Part shown: one piece after another, positions 1 to 5,600 of the stretch
Numbering within the stretch: the first letter of the stretch is position 1
Layout of the letters: each line of letters starts with the position of its first letter
From: Armatimonadota bacterium
GTDB lineage: Bacteria; Armatimonadota; SYMT01
Length of the DNA stretch: 8,637 nucleotides
Assembly: GCA_020696885.1 (NCBI GenBank)
Contig: JAJFMS010000161.1
Location: 1-8,637, forward strand
Direction: 5' to 3'
Program-made: the position numbers and the translations under genes
The notes under the pieces: model-generated
The model's input: the letters and a program-made list of their open reading frames with translations, nothing else
Database searches by the model: none
Told to the model about the DNA's origin: nothing

Positions 1-866
1 GTGTCCGTCAGCACCGTCTCCCGGACGTTGGGCATCTGCATCGGCAGCGGCGACAGCAGGGCCAGCGGCGGCAGGCGGGTCGGGAGCCTCATGTGAAAGG
101 GCAGGACCGCCCCGAACAGCTCTCCGTTGCCGGAGACGGTGGTCGCCGCGAGCGCGTGGTAGGCGAAGTCCACGGATTCCACGTTGGTAGCGGACCCCAT
201 GTTCACGGTGAGCGCGGGCTGGGGCGTGGGCCAGCGCGGGGGCGGGCCCCAGTAGCCGATGTTCGCGAGCGGGGCCGGCCCGGGGATGACGAAGAAGGTG
301 TAGGCGTGCCGCTTCGCCATCATCTGCAAGAACTTCAGGTCGGTCTCGCCCTGCACCGGGGTCCGCTCGATCGGCAGCGCCAGATTCGGGAAGATCGGCG
401 GCACCACCATCGGCACGATCCCCCAGGGCGCCGCGTAGCTGAGGAGGATCTTGTTGGCGATGATCGTCTCGTCCTGGGCCGGATGCTCCCGCACCTGCTC
501 CTTCAGGTCCATCATCACGCTGAGGTCTTCGCCGGTGATGGTGAGCAGGGTCTGGCCCGGACTGTTCTTCGGGCTGAGCTGGATGTTGGTGATGACGCCG
601 TCGAACAGGACCCGCGGCACGACGCCGAAGCGGACCAGGATCATGACGCGGTTGAACGGGCGCAGCAGCGGCGAGGCCAGCGCCGTGTATTCCAACAGCT
701 CCCACGGCATGCTGCGCCCCACCGCGAAGGAGATCTGGAAGCCGGAGCGCTTCTCATCACTCTGCGTCACCTCGACGCTCTGCAGCGCCTCCGCAAGCAG
801 GGCAGGGGCCGGCACCGGCACCACGGGGCCGATGAGCAGGGTGAGGTGGACTCCCAGGAGCGACAC
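1..866 (-). CDS. Afp8-type hub protein of the eCIS baseplate (VgrG/gpD-like, phage late control D family), 3' end outside window
   Basis: The frame is open from a GTG at 866 to the window edge, giving 288 residues and no stop. It begins VSLLGVHLTLLIGPVVPVPA, a typical N-terminus for gpD/Afp8-like hub proteins. The body has the expected beta-rich pattern: SVEVTQSDEKRSGFQISFAV near residues 30-50, then FDGVITNIQLSPKN and LTITGEDLSVMMDLKE, then a segment with ERTPVQGETDLKFLQMMAKR. Known family role: a trimeric hub that joins the inner tube to the spike and holds the PAAR tip. The start is fixed because the upstream LysM stop TGA (872-870) lies in the same frame, and only TCC separates it from the GTG. 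A GGGCGGGGG stretch upstream may serve as a weak ribosome site. The close spacing implies co-translation with the LysM gene. Family members usually run to more than 350 residues, so the C-terminus is missing here. Confidence 0.88.
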   Translation of the reverse strand, partial: MSLLGVHLTLLIGPVVPVPAPALLAEALQSVEVTQSDEKRSGFQISFAVGRSMPWELLEYTALASPLLRPFNRVMILVRFGVVPRVLFDGVITNIQLSPKNSPGQTLLTITGEDLSVMMDLKEQVREHPAQDETIIANKILLSYAAPWGIVPMVVPPIFPNLALPIERTPVQGETDLKFLQMMAKRHAYTFFVIPGPAPLANIGYWGPPPRWPTPQPALTVNMGSATNVESVDFAYHALAATTVSGNGELFGAVLPFHMRLPTRLPPLALLSPLPMQMPNVRETVLTD

Positions 867-869
867 GGA

Positions 870-1232
870 TCAGCTACCCCCGCCCGGGCTCAGGGAGAGG
901 GTGATGGCCGCGGCGGCGGCGTCCGGCGAGCTGGCGCCCCCGGGGAACTGCGGCGTCGTCACGCGCAAGATCCGCTCCGCGCCGGCGGTGAGGTCCTCCG
1001 GGCGCAGCGCGTCGTTGGCGTCGCAGACCTGCCAGAACTGCTCGGGATCGCCCAGGGTCCGGTAGGTAAACAGGTCCAGGCGCTCATCCCGCCCGGCGCG
1101 CACCTCCGCCAGCAGCGGCAGGGCGCCGCCCTGCGGCAGGAACCGCCGCCGCCGGTAGGCGACCGTCCGTCCGTCCGGGAGAGCCAGCAGGCTAGTGCCG
1201 GTGCCGCTATAGCGGCTGTTCGGGTCTTCCAT
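870..1232 (-). CDS. Small LysM-type eCIS baseplate protein (Afp7 C-terminal-like)
   Basis: A 120-residue protein beginning MEDPNSRYSGTGTSLLALPD. Residues 5-40 hold the pattern SRY...LPDGRTVAYRRRRFLP seen in small eCIS baseplate proteins. Residues 45-95 hold a LysM-like segment: RLDLFTYRTLGDPEQFWQVC, then DAND, then a hydrophobic end ERILRVTTP. Known role: LysM-bearing proteins of contractile tails (T4 gp53, Afp7) sit in the inner baseplate around the hub rather than binding peptidoglycan. The tail is Ala-, Ser- and Gly-rich and ends GGGS. I chose ATG 1232 because homologous-looking sequence begins there. The frame is open further upstream (to a TTG at 1340), but that would translate the heptamer repeat as TPNT/QHPTPNT-like peptide. 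No Shine-Dalgarno sequence precedes ATG 1232, because the repeat array abuts it. Translation may depend on coupling or on the unusual leader. Confidence 0.82.
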   Translation of the reverse strand: MEDPNSRYSGTGTSLLALPDGRTVAYRRRRFLPQGGALPLLAEVRAGRDERLDLFTYRTLGDPEQFWQVCDANDALRPEDLTAGAERILRVTTPQFPGGASSPDAAAAAITLSLSPGGGS

Positions 1233-1233
1233 G

Positions 1234-1289
1234 GTGTTGGGTGTTGGGTGTTGGGTGTTCGGTGTTTGGTGTTTGGTGTTTGGTGTTTG
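1234..1289. repeat. Heptamer tandem repeat, 8 units
   Basis: Eight contiguous 7-bp units on the plus strand: GTGTTGG three times, GTGTTCG once, GTGTTTG four times. The array ends one base before the start codon of the LysM gene, so it occupies its whole 5' leader. A stray further copy (GTGTTGG) lies at 1364-1370. The base composition is far from that of the GC-rich coding DNA around it. Heptanucleotide tandem repeats are known from intergenic DNA of heterocystous cyanobacteria (STRR sequences), but these units are different. Confidence 0.95.
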
Positions 1290-1291
1290 GA

Positions 1292-1313
1292 GGGGACGGG
1301 CGCCGGGTTCGGG
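1292..1313 (+). other. Candidate G-quadruplex motif beside the heptamer array
   Basis: Four runs of three or more G (1292-1295, 1298-1300, 1305-1307, 1311-1313) with loops of 2, 4 and 3 bases match the canonical quadruplex pattern on the plus strand, which is the template strand for this operon. Such motifs arise by chance in GC-rich DNA, so function is uncertain. Confidence 0.35.
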
Positions 1314-1332
1314 CGGCTGGTTCCCTCTCGAC

Positions 1333-1353
1333 ATTCGCAACTCGTCACTCGCA
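1333..1353. repeat. Short heptamer repeat, 3 units (ATTCGCA / ACTCGTC / ACTCGCA)
   Basis: Three degenerate 7-bp units follow one another in the spacer between the CIS tube gene and the LysM gene. The period is the same as in the neighbouring array at 1234-1289, but the unit is different. Together with the stray GTGTTGG copy at 1364, this suggests that the spacer 1233-1395 is built mostly from heptamer-type repeat DNA. Confidence 0.6.
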
Positions 1354-1395
1354 CTGCCCAGGGGTGTTGGGTATCCGGGGAGGGCGTGGCGGCTC

Positions 1396-2094
1396 TCACG
1401 CCGCTCTGATGACGCCTATGCCCCGGTTAGACGAAGAGCACCCGAACACGGGCTTGATCTTACTCTTACTCATTCTCTTACTCATTCTCAAATCGCGATC
1501 GAGGCGAAGCCGCACCGTACTCAAAGCAGGCTCACATCGCCAGTAGCCGGGGTGCGTAATCGAAAGGTCCGCGTAGCTGAGCACCTTCAGGGTGAGGGCT
1601 ACCTTGGCCCGGATCGGGTTGAGGGCAGGGTCGTACGCCTCTTCGGTAATCACCATCTCCCCCACGCGTACCGGGAGCACGCGCTTGGCGCCCCAGATCA
1701 GGAAGATGAACGGCCCCACGGGCGGCAGCACTTCCAGGGTCCCCACCGCCATGAGCACGGTGTTCGCAATCACCAGCAGGGACTTGGGGTAGGTGAGCAT
1801 CTCCAGGGCGGAAAGCTGGGGGTAGATGCCGGTCTTTGCCGTGAGGCCGTCCCCCTTCTCCAACTGGTCCGTGGCATCCAGCTCCACGTCCATCTTGATC
1901 TCTTCCTCGGGCGGGCCGGTGAGCCGCTGTGCCTCCGCGCGGGCGCCGTCGCCGCTGGCGCCGCGTGGTTTCAGCGTCCGCGTTACCGCCTGCGGGTTGT
2001 ACTGAAACGGCACCACGGAGGCGACCGGATTGAACAGGTCCACTCCCACCAGGGCGCCCTTCAGCAGCTTCGGTGATCGAATCAGTCCACTCAT
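1396..2094 (-). CDS. CIS tube / Afp7-type baseplate protein, with an anomalous C-terminal tail
   Basis: A 232-residue protein. The N-terminus matches the CIS tube N-terminal domain: KLLKGALVGVDLFNPVAS, then VVPFQYNPQAVTRTLKPRG at about residues 28-46, where FQYNP is the hallmark. A middle block has EEEIKMDVELDATDQLEKGD, and residues 100-185 hold the beta-rich end with FIFLIWGAKRVLPVRV, EEAYDPALNPIRAKVALTLK and VLSYADLSITHPGYW. Known role: proteins of this family link tube and baseplate in contractile injection systems. A good Shine-Dalgarno GAGGAG (2105-2110) lies 10 bases before ATG 2094. After Trp185 the sequence changes to a basic, low-complexity tail of 47 residues (DLRMSKRMSKSKIK and beyond) encoded by tandem-repeat DNA. 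This looks like run-on past the original end. The LysM domain found in Afp7 itself is not in this frame but in the next gene. Confidence 0.85.
   Translation of the reverse strand: MSGLIRSPKLLKGALVGVDLFNPVASVVPFQYNPQAVTRTLKPRGASGDGARAEAQRLTGPPEEEIKMDVELDATDQLEKGDGLTAKTGIYPQLSALEMLTYPKSLLVIANTVLMAVGTLEVLPPVGPFIFLIWGAKRVLPVRVGEMVITEEAYDPALNPIRAKVALTLKVLSYADLSITHPGYWRCEPALSTVRLRLDRDLRMSKRMSKSKIKPVFGCSSSNRGIGVIRAA
1461..1489. repeat. 12-bp tandem repeat (TACTCATTCTCT) inside the CIS tube 3' end
   Basis: Two adjacent 12-bp copies (1467-1478 and 1479-1490, the last base differing) preceded by a half unit TACTCT at 1461-1466. On the coding strand they give the MSKRMSKSK peptide in the tail of the CIS tube protein. 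The DNA is much less GC-rich than its surroundings. Confidence 0.85.
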
Positions 2095-2104
2095 CGCAGG
2101 CTTT

Positions 2105-2110
2105 CTCCTC
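2105..2110 (-). promoter_or_regulatory. Ribosome binding site of the CIS tube gene
   Basis: GAGGAG on the minus strand, 10 bases upstream of ATG 2094. It supports this start and independent initiation after the 52-base gap that follows the 150-residue gene. Confidence 0.7.
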
Positions 2111-2146
2111 CCCCGAGCCTGACCGCCGTCCTCGGAACGAGCCGGC

Positions 2147-2599
2147 TCATATCGGCTCGCTCACGAAGGCATGCAGGGCGTTCAACTCCAGGCCGTCCGC
2201 ATCACGCTCCCGCAGGTAGCGCCCGGGGAACGGCCCGAGAACGAACCCGGCGGCGTAGACCACCTCGCTGGGGCGCGGACCCCGCTCCCACCGCTCCTGG
2301 TAGGCGCCGGCAAGCTCCGCCAGCACCACGCGCAGCCGGGGCAGGTAGGTTGCGCCCTCCGCGCGCGCCGTGTCGTCCGCACCGCCCACGTGTCCGCTCG
2401 CCGTTTCAGCGGTAACGATCACCGGGCACCCCTGTTCGGAAAGGGCCGCGCCGAGGCCCGCCAGCAAGCCCGGGAGAGTCGGTCGCTCGCCGGCGGTCTG
2501 CTCCCGCCAGGCAGCCAGGTCACCAAGACCCTGGCTGAGAATGTCCGCCGGTCCGTCACCCATCATGTCTTCACCCTGACCCGTGTCCCACCACGACAT
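2147..2599 (-). CDS. Protein of unknown function directly after the toxin; candidate immunity or accessory protein
   Basis: A 150-residue acidic protein that I do not recognise with certainty. It opens MSWWDTGQGEDMMGDGPADI, a compact WW...GDGPAD signature, followed by an amphipathic helical part (residues 22-57, ending in GLLAGLGAALSEQGCP). A second half has LPRLRVVLAELAGAYQERWE, then a strand-like YAAGFVLGPFPGRYL and the end ELNALHAFVSEPI. No signal peptide or membrane segment is visible. GGAGG at 2605-2609, five bases before ATG 2599, supports the start. It lies 31 bases after the toxin stop and 52 bases before the CIS tube gene. The position right behind a HINT-nuclease C-terminus is where polymorphic toxin loci keep their immunity gene. 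It could equally be a small structural or loading component of the eCIS. The reading frame itself is secure; the role is inference. Confidence 0.75.
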   Translation of the reverse strand: MSWWDTGQGEDMMGDGPADILSQGLGDLAAWREQTAGERPTLPGLLAGLGAALSEQGCPVIVTAETASGHVGGADDTARAEGATYLPRLRVVLAELAGAYQERWERGPRPSEVVYAAGFVLGPFPGRYLRERDADGLELNALHAFVSEPI

Positions 2600-2630
2600 C
2601 CGGTCCTCCGTCTCACCGCAGGCACGCCTC

Positions 2631-5600
2631 TCATCGAGGGCAAAGCCCGAGCCGTCTTACTTGCGGGTCCGCGGCGATCTTCTCCGCCAGGGTACGGAAG
2701 CGCTCCGGCAACGCCTGCTCGCGCCGGTACATCACCTTGCCGGTGTCGACGCCGCGCGTGCGCAGGTTCTGGCGCTCGAGGTTGAGGTTGAACTGCTCGA
2801 AGTAGTCCGCCTGAACCTTGGTGAGCCCCTGGATCCGGGGGCGGAGCGTCATGTCCCGCTTGAACTCCCAGAACTCGATCTGCTGTTGCGTGAGGCCGGG
2901 CTTCTTCAGGTTTTGCACGGCCTCCCAATGGTGCCCGCCCTGGCGGATCTTCACGGGGTCCACGGTCTGGCCGATGTAGATCCGGCCTTTGTACCTGGCC
3001 TGCAGCACCGGATCCGAGCCGGTGTAGACGCCCTCGTACACGGTGTACTTGCCCAGCCCGTAGTTCTTGGCGGCGGGCGTCGGGGGCGTGTTGTGCACCA
3101 GGAAGCCCGAGCCCACGTAATAGCTGGGAGCGCCCTCCACGCTCAGGTTGAAGGTCGCCAGCGGCTCCGCCAGCTCCACCAGCGCGTTCACCTCCACCCA
3201 CGGAATCAGTTCCGGGCGCAGCCCCTTTAGCCGCATCCCGGGGACGAGGTCGCGAGCGGGGACCCAGGCCTCCAGCGCCTCGACCCAGAACGGATGCGCG
3301 CCCGTGGCCAGCACCGTCCGGCCAGACACTTGCACGTGGTAGAAGTGATCGGTGAGGCCCTGCGTAACGCTGCTCACCCGGCAGAGCACCGGCTCCCGCT
3401 GCGTGAAGCAGAACGCCCAGACCCGCCACCCCTCCTGGATCAGCTCAATCGGCCGTGGGCCCAGCTCCGTCCAGACCACGGTCCCCGCGCCGAAGCACGG
3501 CCAGGGGTCCGGATTGAGCTTGTAGGTGTTGATCTTGTCGTAGGCGGCGATCTCGGAGGCTTCTCGTGCCAGCGGCTCCCGCTGGGCCTCCAGGGCGCTC
3601 CTCTTGACCTTCAGCTCGTTGATGAAGTCCTGGAGCTGCTGGCGCGGGTCGATGCGCTCCCCCTTCGGGCCCCTGGTGAAGCCGCCTTCTTTGGTCCGCT
3701 GCTCGCCTAGCCCCTCGATGACGCGTGAGAGCTGGTTGATCTCCTGATCCAGCGCGTCCAGTTGGGGCTTCCGCTCCGCGGCCAGGGCGGCCAGGTCTTT
3801 CGACGCCTCGCCCGGCTCCTTCTGCAGGATGGCTTCCAGCTTCTCCGACAGCGTGGGTTCCGGGACCGGCTCGGGGGCCTTCGGGCCGATGCGGCGAGGC
3901 CCCGGACCGCTTTGCGTGGGGCCGGAGCCGCCCCGGCCCGGGCTGGGAGGCCGGGTGGGCCCGGAGGGTCCGCGCCCACCACCGGCTGCGCCGGAGTTGC
4001 GCACCGTGAGGGGATTGGAGCCGCCGGGCCGGAAACGCCCCCCCACGACCAGCGGCTCGGCCATGGCCTCCGCGGCGAGCGCGGCGTCAGCGGCTTCCGC
4101 GGCCTGGGCCGCCTCGACCAGCTCGACCGCATTCTCGGCATGCTCCGGCAGCGCTTTGCGGGCGGGAGCATTCGTCTTCGGCGCCCCGGTCTTCGGAGGA
4201 GCGGGGGGTCGGGCCTTCGAGGCGCGGGTGATCGGGATGACGTCGTTGTTCGGAGTCCGTGCCGGTCCGGGCGGTCGCACCTCGGGGAGCAGGGGCTTCT
4301 CGCCGACGCCGGGGATCCTGGTCGCCCTGGGAACCGCTGCGGGCGGCTTACCGGTGCCCGGCTCCGCGGTGCCGGGCGGCTCGTTGGCCTGCGCCGGCTC
4401 CTCCACCCTGGCCGGCTCGACCACCTTGGCGGGCTCGACCACTTTGGCGGGCTCGACCACCTTGGCTGGTTCGACCACCTTGGCTGGTTCGACCACCTTG
4501 GCTGGTTCGACCACGGCAGGCTCAGTGAGCTTGGGCGCTACCGGGCGCAGCGGCTCGATGATGGGGACGACACCCCCTTCGGGAAACGCGCCGGAGCCGC
4601 CGAACAGCCCGCCGCCCATCGGGTTCGCGTTCTTCCCCACGCCCAACGCGCGGCCCAGGGCTCGCCACGCGGCACCCTGGCTGGGGTTCACCACCGCGTT
4701 CGGCAGGAACGAGTCGATCACCACGTTGAGCTTCTTCATGGGGCCTTTGGCAAACGGCAGCACCAGCGCCGCCAGCGTGCCCACCCCATGCGCGATCGCA
4801 TATGCGCGCTCGAACGGCGTCAGGTGGGGACGCAGCGCCCCACGGATGATCTCGTTGATCCCGGTTACGTCCAGCACCGCGCCGAGCAGCGCGTCCCCCA
4901 CGCTCTCACCGTGCCGGCGGCGCATGCTGTAGGCGCTGTAGATGCCGTAGCCGAGTATCGCCAACCCCACGATGGTCACGACGGCGGTAGCGACGGCGGT
5001 CGACAGCCCCGCCGCCACCAGCGCAGCGACAGCCAGCTTGAAGAGCACGATCACCGCCACCACCACCAGGACCACCGCCAGCAGTCCCAGGATGATCCCC
5101 CCCACGATCTCCAGGGCCGTGCGGATGGCGGCTCGCACCGGATGATCGAAGTCCCAGGCCGCTTCGTAGGCCCCCCGGCGCATCTCTACCTTCAGGGTGA
5201 AGAGCAGGTTCTCGTTCTCGTGGAGAGCGGTGTCCACCATCTTGGTGATCATCGCTCCGGCCTCGGCCAGGGTCTTGTCGAACGCCGTCTTGAGCGAGGC
5301 GAGGACCGCCGTGAGGCGCGTGTCGATCTCGAAGCTCTTCTCGTCGAAGAGATTCAGTAGCTGTCCGACGGTGTCCCCCAGCAGCTTGTCCGCCGCCGTC
5401 ACGAACTCTGCGATGCTCTGTTCGGCGGAGGCGAAGAGGTCGTCGCGGCGCTTAGTGATGCCGCGCTCCACCTGGCCCAGCGCGATCTCCGCGTCCGTCA
5501 CCACGCGGCCCAGCGCGCCCGCCACGGCGCCGCCGGTCTCCTCCAGCAGATCGCCCGCGCCGTTGGCGGCATCGCTCGCGAACGTCTCGATCCGCGCCGT

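Noticed and set aside
1234..1289. CRISPR-like repeat
   Set aside because: The units are 7 bp and contiguous, with no spacers and no cas genes in view.
959..1399. Minus-strand frame with HQTPNTKHRTPNTQHPTP-like repeats as a possible repeat protein
   Set aside because: The peptide repeat is only the translation of the heptamer array in another frame, and the rest overlaps the LysM gene out of frame.
93..1409. Long open frame on the plus strand (438 residues)
   Set aside because: It lies antisense to the Afp8-like and LysM genes, has Arg/His/Gly-rich composition typical of a shadow frame in GC-rich DNA, and reads through the heptamer array.
2095..2146. Possible terminator or promoter between the 150-residue gene and the CIS tube gene
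   Set aside because: The 52 bases show no convincing hairpin with a T run and no clear -10/-35 pair, only the ribosome site.
2563..3429. 288-residue minus-strand frame overlapping the cargo C-terminus
   Set aside because: It overlaps the HINT and nuclease region in another frame. That region has clear motifs in the cargo frame, while this one has Gly/Arg/Ala-rich shadow composition.
3090..3497. Full intein interrupting a host protein
   Set aside because: At 136 residues there is no homing endonuclease, and the downstream part is a separate toxin-like domain rather than the continuation of a split conserved protein. A toxin HINT is the simpler reading.
3762..5360. 532-residue open frame on the plus strand
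   Set aside because: Antisense to the cargo gene. Its composition (His, Arg, Gly, Leu) and its GLDHLG repeats come from the reverse of the VVEPAK array, and no domain is recognisable.
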